DNA of 64,000 nt from Oscillospiraceae bacterium (GTDB taxonomy: Bacteria > Bacillota > Clostridia > Oscillospirales > Acutalibacteraceae), in assembly GCA_015066015.1 (NCBI GenBank), contig SVPE01000011.1, positions 1 through 64,000 on the forward strand, in the 5' to 3' direction. Below, piece after piece: positions 7,503-17,233 of this stretch. The notes beneath the pieces are model-generated. The model did not search any database, had not been told where the DNA came from, and saw only the letters and a program-made list of their open reading frames with translations. Each line of letters begins with the position of its first letter. Position 1 is the stretch's first letter. A program made the translations under genes and the position numbers.

Positions 7503-8650
7503 TTTACCTTGACAATGCAGCGACAAGCTTTCCGAAGCCTGAGTGTGTATTAAAGGAAATGTATGATGCACAGAAATACTGCGGGGCAAATCCGGGCAGA
7601 GGCGGTCACAGACTTTCAATGAAGGCAGGGGAGAAGGTCTACTCCTGCCGCGAAAAGCTCAGTAAAATGTTCGGCTGCAAGGCGGAAAACGTGGCTTTCA
7701 CAAATAACTGTACAACGGCGCTTAATACTGCTATATGCGGCATAGTGAAAAAAGGGGATCATATCGTAATATCATCTCTTGAGCATAACTCTGTTCTCCG
7801 ACCCGTGCATCGCCTTTATGAAAAAGGGGTTATTACCTATTCTGTTGCAAGGGTGAATCCGCTTGATGATAATGAAACGCTGAGAAATTTTGCAAAGTGC
7901 GTCTGTAAAAAAACAAGAGCCGTTGTGATGACTCATGTTTCTAATGTTTTCGGAACAGTACTGCCCGTAGACAAGATAGCCGCACTGTGTAAAGCAAAAG
8001 GAATACTTTTTATACTTGACGGTGCACAGAGTGCGGGCAGTCACATAATTGATATGAAAAAGCAGGGGATTGATATACTCTGTATTCCGGGGCACAAGGG
8101 GCTTCTGGGCCCAATGGGTACCGGCGCGATGCTTTTTGGTGAGGAAATTACTCCCGAGGCTTTGACGGTAGGGGGAACAGGTAGCTTTTCACTTTCACTT
8201 GTGCAGCCCGATATTTATCCGGACAGACTGGAAAGCGGTACTCTCAACCTGCCCGGAATCGCCGCTTTGGGCAAGGGTGTGGATTATATAAAAAGCTTTG
8301 GCGGAGAAAAAGCCGTACTCCGGAAGGAAAGTGAGCTGACGGCTATTCTCACAGAAGATCTTTCCGTTATAAAGGGCGTTAATGTTTACGGTGAGCTTCA
8401 GGGCGGTAAAAGCTCGAATGTGCTTTCCTTTAACCTTGGTGAAATGCACAGTGAAATGACGGCATCGCTTCTTGATAAATACGGAATATGCCTTCGGGCG
8501 GGTTATCATTGCTCCTGTCTTGCACATAAAACCTACGGCACACAGGAGTGCGGCACCGTAAGAGTCAGCGTGGGTATTTTCAACACAAAAAAAGATATAA
8601 AAAATCTTATATTTTGTATAAATAAAATTGCAAAGAGCGAAAATTTGTGA
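7499..8650 (+). CDS. Class V aminotransferase, cysteine desulfurase family
   Basis: 383 residues. PLP-enzyme landmarks are visible: EHNS with His96, DGAQSAG with Asp174, the PLP lysine in PGHKG (Lys200), and RAGYHC with Cys338 at the place of the desulfurase active cysteine. The N-terminus (MIYLDNAATSFPKP) is shorter than that of SufS, typical of the EF2568-like subfamily that is linked with selenium-dependent enzymes in some genomes. The reaction would be release of sulfur or selenium from (seleno)cysteine to an acceptor, perhaps the overlapping DUF3343 protein. Additional cysteines at 340 and 351 follow the active loop. Enzyme class is clear; S versus Se is open. Confidence 0.8.
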   Translation: MIYLDNAATSFPKPECVLKEMYDAQKYCGANPGRGGHRLSMKAGEKVYSCREKLSKMFGCKAENVAFTNNCTTALNTAICGIVKKGDHIVISSLEHNSVLRPVHRLYEKGVITYSVARVNPLDDNETLRNFAKCVCKKTRAVVMTHVSNVFGTVLPVDKIAALCKAKGILFILDGAQSAGSHIIDMKKQGIDILCIPGHKGLLGPMGTGAMLFGEEITPEALTVGGTGSFSLSLVQPDIYPDRLESGTLNLPGIAALGKGVDYIKSFGGEKAVLRKESELTAILTEDLSVIKGVNVYGELQGGKSSNVLSFNLGEMHSEMTASLLDKYGICLRAGYHCSCLAHKTYGTQECGTVRVSVGIFNTKKDIKNLIFCINKIAKSENL

Positions 8651-8656
8651 TAAAAT
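8628..8656 (+). promoter_or_regulatory. Sigma-A promoter for cdaA-cdaR
   Basis: TTGCAA (8628-8633) and TAAAAT (8651-8656), 17 bp apart, overlap the last codons of the desulfurase gene. Confidence 0.65.
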
Positions 8657-8724
8657 ATAAATCATATTGGGTATTTATTTTCATTTTTATATGAATTCAG
8701 GATAATAGGAAAGGAAAAGAAAGT

Positions 8725-9582
8725 ATGTTTGGCTCTGTAAAAGAATTTTTCGATGTGATTATGAGGCTTATTTTGTCGGTGCAGTGGTATGATATTGCCG
8801 ATATAATTTTTGTTGCCTTGCTTCTTTATTACGCTATTAAAATGCTCAGGCAGACAAGAGCATTCAATCTTATAAAGGGCGTTATTTTTGTCGGTGTTAT
8901 ATATATGATTGTTTCCACTTTCAATATGTCGGCCACTACTTTCCTTTTCAGCAGACTTTTCAGCAATATATTTTTTGTTATGGTAATTCTTTTCCAACCC
9001 GAGATACGTCATGCAATTGAAAGCTTCGGTAGGGGAGACCTGAGAAAAATAAGTATCTTTACTGTAAGAGGCTCGGATGAGTACAACGATGAAATGAGAA
9101 AGAGTGCTTCAAACATTGCAAGAGCCGCAACAATTATGAGCGAGAAAAAAATCGGTGCTCTTATGGTAATTGAGGGTAAGACTCCCCTTGGTGAAATCAT
9201 TTCAACGGGTACTCAGGTGGATTCCGCCGTTACAAGTCCCGTAATTGAAAATATTTTCTTCCCCAAGGCTCCGCTTCACGACGGCGCAGTAGTAATCAGG
9301 GATAACCGTATCCATTCGGCAGGCTGCATTCTGCCTCTGACACAAAATGAGGTCAGCCTCGAGCTCGGCACAAGACACAGAGCAGCTCTTGGCATGAGTG
9401 AAAACAGCGACGCACTGGTTGTTGTGGTTTCTGAAGAGACGGGAGCTATTTCTGTTGCCCACAGAGGCGTACTTGAAAGAGATATCAAGCTCGGTGAGCT
9501 TACCGAGCTTCTTACAGATTATCTTGTTACGGAAGAGCCTGAAAAGCTCAGATTATTCGGATTTGCAAGGAGGAAGAAATGA
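8725..9582 (+). CDS. cdaA: Diadenylate cyclase CdaA
   Basis: 285 residues. Three membrane helices (about 25-42, 50-66, 70-92) precede a cytoplasmic DisA_N domain with the cyclase signatures DGA at 186-188 and RHR at 217-219. CdaA joins two ATP into c-di-AMP, which controls potassium and osmolyte transport and cell-wall balance. It overlaps cdaR by four bases. Length and motifs are normal, so it should be active. In many Bacillota glmM is the third gene of this operon; here it is at 1896. Confidence 0.94.
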   Translation: MFGSVKEFFDVIMRLILSVQWYDIADIIFVALLLYYAIKMLRQTRAFNLIKGVIFVGVIYMIVSTFNMSATTFLFSRLFSNIFFVMVILFQPEIRHAIESFGRGDLRKISIFTVRGSDEYNDEMRKSASNIARAATIMSEKKIGALMVIEGKTPLGEIISTGTQVDSAVTSPVIENIFFPKAPLHDGAVVIRDNRIHSAGCILPLTQNEVSLELGTRHRAALGMSENSDALVVVVSEETGAISVAHRGVLERDIKLGELTELLTDYLVTEEPEKLRLFGFARRKK

Positions 9583-10943
9583 TGAAGAAGCAAGCAGAAA
9601 AGAAGCCTTTCTCAGACGGACTTTTTCAGAATAACAAGCTCCTTATAATCTTTTGTTTTCTGGTTTCTGTTGTATTATGGGCAACGGTAAAAATTAACTA
9701 CAGTGATGACACTACACGTACAGTCAGCGATGTAAAGGTGAGCCTCGGTGAAGGTGCTCAGGAATTCGGGTATACTGCCTTTGTTGACGAGTCCGAGCTC
9801 GTTGTTGACGTTGAGGTTATGGGTAAGGCATATAACATTAATGCTCAGGCACTTTCAAAGGATGACATCGTTGTTGAGGCATCAGGTAGCTTTGTAGACT
9901 CGGCAGGGTACAGAGTTGTATCTCTTTCTGCAAAAATTGCCGACACTGCAACGGCTAACAATTTTGAAATTACACGTATTACTCCCTCAGCAATCACTGT
10001 TTACTATGACCGCAAGATAACGGATACCTTCAACGTTGTTGCAAGAATCAAAAACAGCGGCACTATTGTAAAGGAGGGCTTCAGCCTCGGTAAGGCGGCA
10101 CCTTCACTTAATACTGTAGAGGTTTCGGGTCCTGCAACGGTTCTGGCTGAGCTTGAAAACGTATTTTTCGATGTTGTGATTCCTGATGATAATCTTCCCC
10201 TTGCATCGACTGTTCAGCTGAAGGCTGAGCTTTCCTACCCCGATGAAATATCGGGAAATACGAAGTTTCTCGAGTGTATAACAGTTGACAGTGAGACTAA
10301 TCCGGCAACTGTGACAATTCCCGTTTATGAAAAGAAGACAGTACCCACTACGGTTAAGTTCATTAATCTTCCTGAGGGTATTGAAGCTCCCGGGTTTGAG
10401 ATAATTCCTTCGGAGGTTGAGATTATCCGTAATCCCAATGACGTGCAGAATACAGACGAGTTTACCGTAGCCACAATCGACTTCAGAAAGCTCGACAACA
10501 CAGAAAACGTCTTTACCGTTCCCATTGACCAGAATAATCTTGCCGTAAGACTTACGGACAAAAGTATAACTGAGTTTGAGGTCAGCGTGGATATGTCAGG
10601 TTATGAAAAGACAACCCTGTCTTATACTCTTGCAAATGTGATGTTCCTTAACAAGCAGGATGGAATGGTATATTCTCTCGGTACCGGCGGAAACCTCGAC
10701 ACGATAACCGTTATCGGGCCTGAGAGCTCCTTAGCGGCACTTACAAGTGATGACATACGCATTGAGATAAATGTTTCAGCGCTGAACAACAGCAGGACAA
10801 GCGGTCAGCTGCTTGACGCAAATATCAGCCTCGGAAACAGTGAAATTACTGACTGCTGGGTTTACGGCAGCTATCAGGCATATGTTACGGTTATGACTCA
10901 GCAGGAGGCTCAGGCACTTACCGAAACTACAACGGCGGCTTAA
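9579..10943 (+). CDS. cdaR: YbbR-domain regulator CdaR
   Basis: 454 residues. One N-terminal membrane helix (about 22-40) anchors an extracytoplasmic chain of repeated YbbR beta domains (four by length), and the C-terminus is a short Thr/Ala-rich tail. CdaR binds CdaA and modulates c-di-AMP synthesis. AGGAGG lies just before ATGATG; either ATG (9579 or 9582) could be used. The ATGA overlap with cdaA means translational coupling. No catalytic motif is expected. Confidence 0.88.
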   Translation: MMKKQAEKKPFSDGLFQNNKLLIIFCFLVSVVLWATVKINYSDDTTRTVSDVKVSLGEGAQEFGYTAFVDESELVVDVEVMGKAYNINAQALSKDDIVVEASGSFVDSAGYRVVSLSAKIADTATANNFEITRITPSAITVYYDRKITDTFNVVARIKNSGTIVKEGFSLGKAAPSLNTVEVSGPATVLAELENVFFDVVIPDDNLPLASTVQLKAELSYPDEISGNTKFLECITVDSETNPATVTIPVYEKKTVPTTVKFINLPEGIEAPGFEIIPSEVEIIRNPNDVQNTDEFTVATIDFRKLDNTENVFTVPIDQNNLAVRLTDKSITEFEVSVDMSGYEKTTLSYTLANVMFLNKQDGMVYSLGTGGNLDTITVIGPESSLAALTSDDIRIEINVSALNNSRTSGQLLDANISLGNSEITDCWVYGSYQAYVTVMTQQEAQALTETTTAA

Positions 10944-10978
10944 AGACGCTTTTGCGGGCTCATCTGTGCGGGAAATAC

Positions 10979-11138
10979 GCACGGTGAGGAGCAACGCCTG
11001 CGGCGTTGCTGCAGAGAGCCTGCCCCGGACTGAAAGATAAAGAAGATACGGCTGCATATACAGCCTGTGCGTGGAAAGGAAGAGGGCCCGGGCTCTCTGA
11101 CTTTGCCGCTTCAGAGAAGCGGCAAAGTCTCACCGTGC
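10979..11138. repeat. Palindromic intergenic element, copy D2
   Basis: Outer arms GCACGGTGAG / CTCACCGTGC, inner arms AGAGAGCC (11013-11020) / GGCTCTCT (11091-11098), and two strong hairpins: GCAACGCC-type near 10990 and a 14-bp stem GACTTTGCCGCTTC near 11099. It fills the gap between cdaR and the arabinofuranosidase gene. The same parts recur in reverse order at 34719-34874. Confidence 0.65.
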
Positions 11139-11146
11139 TTGTGTAA

Positions 11147-12679
<1,533 letters not shown>

Positions 12680-12685
12680 GCAGCT

Positions 12686-13567
12686 ATGAAAGAAAAGGGG
12701 AAGCTTAGCTTTATAATCGCGATGCTGATTTTTTCTACTATCGGCATCTTTGTGCGGCATATTTCTCTGCCCTCATCCTTTATCGCTTTCTCAAGAGGTA
12801 TAATCGGCTTTGCAGTTATTCTTCTTGTGATGATTTTAAAAAAGCAGAAAAGCGACAAGGCGGCAATAAAGGAGAATCTTGTTCTTCTTGTGGTATCGGG
12901 CGGCTTTATCGGTATTAACTGGGTTGCGCTTTTTGAAAGCTACCGTTATACTACGGTTGCAACGGCTACACTCTGCTACTATCTTGCACCGATGTTTGTG
13001 ATTCTTGCCTCTCCGCTTGTTTTCAGGGAAAGGCTGACGTTAAAAAAGATAATCTGCCTTGTGACTGCGCTTGCGGGTATGGTGCTTGTAAGCGGAGTTT
13101 TTGAGTCGGGCAGCGGGGGAGAGAATCAGTTCAAGGGAATAGTCTTCGGCATCACTGCGGCAATATTTTATGCCTCGGTTATGATAATGAATAAAAAAAT
13201 GAAGGAGATTCCCGCTTTTGATAAAACCTACATACAGCTTTTGTGTGCAGGTCTTGTTGTGGGTGTGTACACTCTCTTTACCGTAAAGTCTGATGACCTT
13301 GTATTTGATATAAGCAGCATTCTGCTTCTCTTTTTCGTCGGTGCATTTCATACAGGATTTGCCTACACCCTTTACTTTGGCTCGATGAAGAGTCTCAGGG
13401 CACAGTCTGTGGCTATTTTAAGCTATATTGATCCGGTCTTTGCGCTTGTTCTTTCAGCACTTATTCTGAAGGAGCATATGAGTCTTTTCGGATTTATCGG
13501 TGCTGTTATGGTGCTTGGCTCGGCTTTCGTATGTGACCTGCCTGAAAAAATGAAAATATCTGAATAA
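12686..13567 (+). CDS. EamA/DMT-family transporter
   Basis: 293 residues with about ten membrane helices arranged as two EamA repeats; the first begins SFIIAMLIFSTIGIFVRH and the second KGIVFGITAAIFYASVM. Drug/metabolite transporters of this type usually export amino acids, sugars or metabolites. The ribosome site is weak, consistent with translation coupled to the arabinofuranosidase gene just upstream. The substrate is unknown. Confidence 0.8.
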   Translation: MKEKGKLSFIIAMLIFSTIGIFVRHISLPSSFIAFSRGIIGFAVILLVMILKKQKSDKAAIKENLVLLVVSGGFIGINWVALFESYRYTTVATATLCYYLAPMFVILASPLVFRERLTLKKIICLVTALAGMVLVSGVFESGSGGENQFKGIVFGITAAIFYASVMIMNKKMKEIPAFDKTYIQLLCAGLVVGVYTLFTVKSDDLVFDISSILLLFFVGAFHTGFAYTLYFGSMKSLRAQSVAILSYIDPVFALVLSALILKEHMSLFGFIGAVMVLGSAFVCDLPEKMKISE

Positions 13568-13570
13568 AGG

Positions 13571-13599
13571 TTGATATTTGAAAAACAGAGTGTTATAAT
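13571..13599 (+). promoter_or_regulatory. Sigma-A promoter for the first Cys-hydrolase gene
   Basis: TTGATA (13571-13576) and TATAAT (13594-13599), 17 bp apart. The gene starts 39 bp later behind AAGGAG. Confidence 0.75.
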
Positions 13600-13638
13600 T
13601 TCTTTGAAAAAAATATAATCTTTAAGGAGACTGAAAAA

Positions 13639-15342
13639 ATGAAAAAGATCATAGCATTTCTTCTTTGTGTTGTTATGGTTTTCGGTACGGCTTCTGTTTC
13701 TGTTTATGCAGAGGGTACTGAAAAGCATGAAAAATGCCCCATCATTTTTATTGCGGGCAGCAGCGTTGACTTTGTTGACGGCGAAGGAAATCCCACTTCA
13801 ATGGGTATTGAGGTTCTTACCGATGACGATGAAGGCGACGGCATAACAAAGGAAGCAATCATTGAAAGCACGATGAACATTCTGCTTCCCTTTGTAATGG
13901 AGGGTCTTCCCGAGGATAAATGGGATACTTACGGCGATGCTCTTTATGAGGAGCTTGCTCCCATCTGGGACGAGAGCAGACTTGACGGAAACGGTAACAC
14001 ACAGTTCGGCGTTGGTGTTGCACAGTCAGAAATTGACTACTGGGATAACGTGGCACAGACTGTAAACCACGGTAAGGACGGCAAATTCGGTCTCTGGGAT
14101 TATAAGTTCCGTTATGACTGGAGACTTTCACCCTACGATCACGTTGACAGACTTCATCAGTTTATAAAGGATATCATTGAAACAACAGGATGCAGTCAGG
14201 TTGCTCTTGTGGGCAGATGCCTTGGCGGTAATGTTATTACTGCTTACCTTGATGCATACGGCAGCGAGGGCCTTGTCAAAAAGGTTGTATACGATGAGGT
14301 TATGTCAAACGGCTCAAGCGTTATAAACGACTGCTTCAGCGGTCAGGTAGAGCTGAGCGACAAGCATATTCAGGCTTACCTTCTTGCAAGTGAACATTAC
14401 GGAAAACACGACATAGGCTTTGACGTTTCAGGGGTTAATGAGCTTGTGCTTGAAATCGCTGAAAGAACATACGACCTTATGGCTCAGGTAGGCGTGCTTG
14501 ATACAACCTTCGGCGGAATTGAAGACCTTTACAACAGACTTTATAAGGAGTTTATGCCTGCAATGCTCAAGGCTACGGGTCTCGGCACATGGGCAAGCTA
14601 CTGGACAAGCATCAGCGACGAGAACTTTGATACGGCACTCGAGCTTATTTTCGGCGAAGAGGACTCCGAGGAGCGTGCAGAGTACAAGGGTCTTGTTGAT
14701 AAAATTCTCTACCTCAGAGAGCGTATTGTAAAGCCCCGCGAGCTCAGGGGTGAAGAAAACCTCTACAAGCAGTTTGAGAAGAATTACGGTGTACAGTTCG
14801 GTGTTATTGCCGGTTACGGTCTCCCCATTCCTCCTCTCGGTGTTAACCATAACGATAACGGTGACATCACCGTTGACACAAAGAATTCCTCACTCGGTGC
14901 AACTGTTGCAGGCCTTTTTGACACACTGGATCAGGACTATATTGACAGCAGAATCGCTGAGGGCTACGGTGAGTACATTTCTCCCGATAAGAAGATTGAT
15001 GCATCAACCTGTATCTTCCCCGAAACAACCTGGTTTGTTAAAAATAAGCACCACGACATCGGCACTGCATGGGAGGAGCTTTCAGTATATTTCACTCAGT
15101 ACACAAACGTTAATGCCGGCTCAAATCAGAGAAACATCTCACGCTTCCTTGTTGTCAACACCGATGATTTCCGCAAGTATGAAAATCTGACCGAGGATAA
15201 TACGGAAGATGCTCCCTGGCTTGAGGAAATTGAGCAGAAGCCCGAGCTTGAGACAAAGATTGCGGCACTGATAAGATTCATTACGGTGCTTCTTAAGCTT
15301 TTCACTCAGCTTATCAACGGTACATTCAGCTTTGAAATCTAA
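13639..15342 (+). CDS. Secreted lipase-like hydrolase with Cys nucleophile elbow (paralogue 1)
   Basis: 567 residues. A signal peptide (1-24, ending VYAEG) leads into an alpha/beta-hydrolase resembling the LCAT/PGAP1-type lipase group: FIAG oxyanion strand near 37, FRYDWRLSP at 157-165, and a nucleophile elbow VGRCLGGN at 191-198. The residue at the nucleophile place is Cys194 (codon TGC), not Ser. A conserved block IDASTC..FPE.TWFV followed by His supplies the probable acid and base. The same block and the Cys elbow are shared with the protein at 19050. The last 20 residues form a hydrophobic/aromatic helix (LIRFITVLLKLF) that could associate with membranes. No sortase signal is seen. The function is unknown; dienelactone hydrolase is the known precedent for a Cys elbow. 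Confidence 0.75.
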   Translation: MKKIIAFLLCVVMVFGTASVSVYAEGTEKHEKCPIIFIAGSSVDFVDGEGNPTSMGIEVLTDDDEGDGITKEAIIESTMNILLPFVMEGLPEDKWDTYGDALYEELAPIWDESRLDGNGNTQFGVGVAQSEIDYWDNVAQTVNHGKDGKFGLWDYKFRYDWRLSPYDHVDRLHQFIKDIIETTGCSQVALVGRCLGGNVITAYLDAYGSEGLVKKVVYDEVMSNGSSVINDCFSGQVELSDKHIQAYLLASEHYGKHDIGFDVSGVNELVLEIAERTYDLMAQVGVLDTTFGGIEDLYNRLYKEFMPAMLKATGLGTWASYWTSISDENFDTALELIFGEEDSEERAEYKGLVDKILYLRERIVKPRELRGEENLYKQFEKNYGVQFGVIAGYGLPIPPLGVNHNDNGDITVDTKNSSLGATVAGLFDTLDQDYIDSRIAEGYGEYISPDKKIDASTCIFPETTWFVKNKHHDIGTAWEELSVYFTQYTNVNAGSNQRNISRFLVVNTDDFRKYENLTEDNTEDAPWLEEIEQKPELETKIAALIRFITVLLKLFTQLINGTFSFEI

Positions 15343-15362
15343 TTTACAACCCGATACATGCT

Positions 15363-15405
15363 TATACAGAAGGCGGTCAGAGGCTGCCTTCTGTATAGTT
15401 TTTAT
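15363..15405 (+). terminator. Terminator after paralogue 1
   Basis: TATACAGAAGGC (15363-15374) pairs perfectly with GCCTTCTGTATA (15386-15397), followed by GTTTTTAT. Confidence 0.85.
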
Positions 15406-15443
15406 ATAAGGTATTTTATATGCTAAAAATTCATAAATTCCCC

Positions 15444-15472
15444 TTGAAATCCAAGCAGTTGTATGTTAATAT
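15444..15472 (+). promoter_or_regulatory. Probable sigma-A promoter for the SH3 protein operon
   Basis: TTGAAA (15444-15449) and TAATAT (15467-15472), 17 bp apart, 74 bp before the start codon. Confidence 0.5.
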
Positions 15473-15545
15473 ATTATGTGGCATAATATGATGTGTTTGT
15501 ATTGAAAAATCAACAAAGAAAAAGACTATAAACAGGAGTGATTAT

Positions 15546-17204
15546 ATGAAATGTAATTTTTGCGGAAACGACCTTCCTTCGGGTGCGGATTTCTGTCCCG
15601 AATGCGGTATGATAATCAGTCTGGATGCCTCTGCTGACAAAAAGGAAGAGGCGGCAGATACTCAGACAGTACCTGAAGTACCCGACTTCACACCTAATGT
15701 GTTCAAGACTATGGAATTTGAAGAGGAGGCTGCAGCACCTGCTATGGAGCTTGAGGCGGACATCTCCGTTGAGACGGCTCCCGTGATTGAGGCGATTCCC
15801 GAGTACAGTGCCGAGATGCCTGCAGCAGCTGCCGAGCCCGTCGAAGCGGCTCCCGAGACACCTGCCGAGCCCGTTGAAGCGGCTCCCGAGGCACCTGCCG
15901 AGCCTATAGCAGAGCAGCAGGAGGTTTTTGCTCCTCCCGAATACACAAGCGAGCTTGCTTACCTTGACGATAAAGAGCCCGAGCCTACACCGGCAGAAAC
16001 TCCCGAAGCACAGGCACAGGCGCTCTTCGGAAATGAGTTTGCTCCCGTGGCTGAGACTGTACCTGCAGCTACCGAGGACACAATTGTAATGGATCTCAAT
16101 AATCAGCAGAAGCCTTCAGAGGGTACTGCACCTGTTGAGGACAATTCACTTATCGAGGCTCTTTTTGACCCCTCAGCTTACGGTACAGGCGATGAACATA
16201 TCGAGGATATCACTCAGGCTCACAACGAGCAGATAAAAAAGGAAAAGGCAAAGAAGCAGAATTCCAACAAGGGCTATGCTATGGTCTTTGCTCTGGTAAT
16301 TGTTCTTGTAGGCATTATTTTTGCCGCCGGCTATGTAATGGACAACATCCTCCCGAAGATTCAGGACGGTACAACAACTACCGACACAAGTGTTAATGCA
16401 TCTGTACCCATAACAACACTTCCCACTACAACCAAGCCGACAACAACTCTTCCCACAACAGTGCAGCCTGCATCCTCAACAACCACAACTACCACAAATC
16501 CGAGCTCAACCTCAGCAACAAGCACCACAAATCCGAGCTCAACAACTACCACAACTACCACCACTACAACTACAACAACAACTACTACAACCACCACAAC
16601 ACAGAGCAGTCAGTCTGTGAGTGAGCCGTCAAGATATGACATGGGTTATGTAGCATACTTCCCCAAAAACGGTGCAGTTACCATGAGAACAAAGGCTTCA
16701 TCATCTGCAGCTACAGTTGCTACTCAGCCCTACGGATATCCTCTTTACGCTATGGCAAGTGAAAACGGCTACTACTATGTGGAGAGCCCCTACCACGACC
16801 TTGAAGGCTGGGTGCTTGCATCATCACTTGAAAAGTATGAGGAAGCTACCACCACTACAACAAGACCTTCAAGCACAACAACTACAACAAAGCCCTCAGA
16901 CACAACTACAACAACTGAGCCTACAACATCGGGCAGCACAACAACCGAAACAACAACCGAATACGATGACGGCTACACAGAGTACGCTACACCCTATACT
17001 GCAACAATAACCGATGCACTTAATTTCCGTTCAGGTCCGGGTACAGATTACTCAATATTAAGAACCGTACCTTATGGCTACACTGTTACTGTTCACGGCT
17101 ACAGTGCAACAAATAACGGTTGGGTATACGTAGAGGTTACTGACGAGAGATATGAGCAGTACGGTGCAATTGAAGGCTGGGTGCTTTCAGATTATCTCAG
17201 CTGA
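15546..17204 (+). CDS. Zinc-ribbon, membrane-spanning protein with two SH3 domains
   Basis: 552 residues with a clear order of parts. An N-terminal zinc ribbon (CNFC at 3-6, CPEC at 17-20) is followed by an acidic Pro/Ala/Glu region with EAAPE/PAEP repeats (to about 235), one membrane helix (about 243-268), and a Thr-rich spacer that includes 20 consecutive Thr codons near 16546. The first bacterial SH3 domain is at about 367-432 and ends in EGWVLASSL. A second Thr linker follows, then the second SH3 domain (484-552, with NFRSGPG and EGWVLSDYL). This places the ribbon in the cytoplasm and the SH3 domains outside, presumably on the cell wall. AGGAGTG precedes the ATG. A GH2 gene follows after 29 bp. 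It could be a surface sensor or wall-anchoring scaffold; the role is not known. Confidence 0.78.
   Translation: MKCNFCGNDLPSGADFCPECGMIISLDASADKKEEAADTQTVPEVPDFTPNVFKTMEFEEEAAAPAMELEADISVETAPVIEAIPEYSAEMPAAAAEPVEAAPETPAEPVEAAPEAPAEPIAEQQEVFAPPEYTSELAYLDDKEPEPTPAETPEAQAQALFGNEFAPVAETVPAATEDTIVMDLNNQQKPSEGTAPVEDNSLIEALFDPSAYGTGDEHIEDITQAHNEQIKKEKAKKQNSNKGYAMVFALVIVLVGIIFAAGYVMDNILPKIQDGTTTTDTSVNASVPITTLPTTTKPTTTLPTTVQPASSTTTTTTNPSSTSATSTTNPSSTTTTTTTTTTTTTTTTTTTTQSSQSVSEPSRYDMGYVAYFPKNGAVTMRTKASSSAATVATQPYGYPLYAMASENGYYYVESPYHDLEGWVLASSLEKYEEATTTTTRPSSTTTTTKPSDTTTTTEPTTSGSTTTETTTEYDDGYTEYATPYTATITDALNFRSGPGTDYSILRTVPYGYTVTVHGYSATNNGWVYVEVTDERYEQYGAIEGWVLSDYLS
16546..16605 (+). repeat. Thr-codon microsatellite
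   Basis: Twenty consecutive ACN codons (ACA, ACT and ACC mixed) encode the Thr run of the SH3 protein linker. Similar but broken ACN runs occur around 16380-16500 and 16850-16960. Confidence 0.8.
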
Positions 17205-17233
17205 TAAATATTAATTTAAAAGGAGAGAATATT

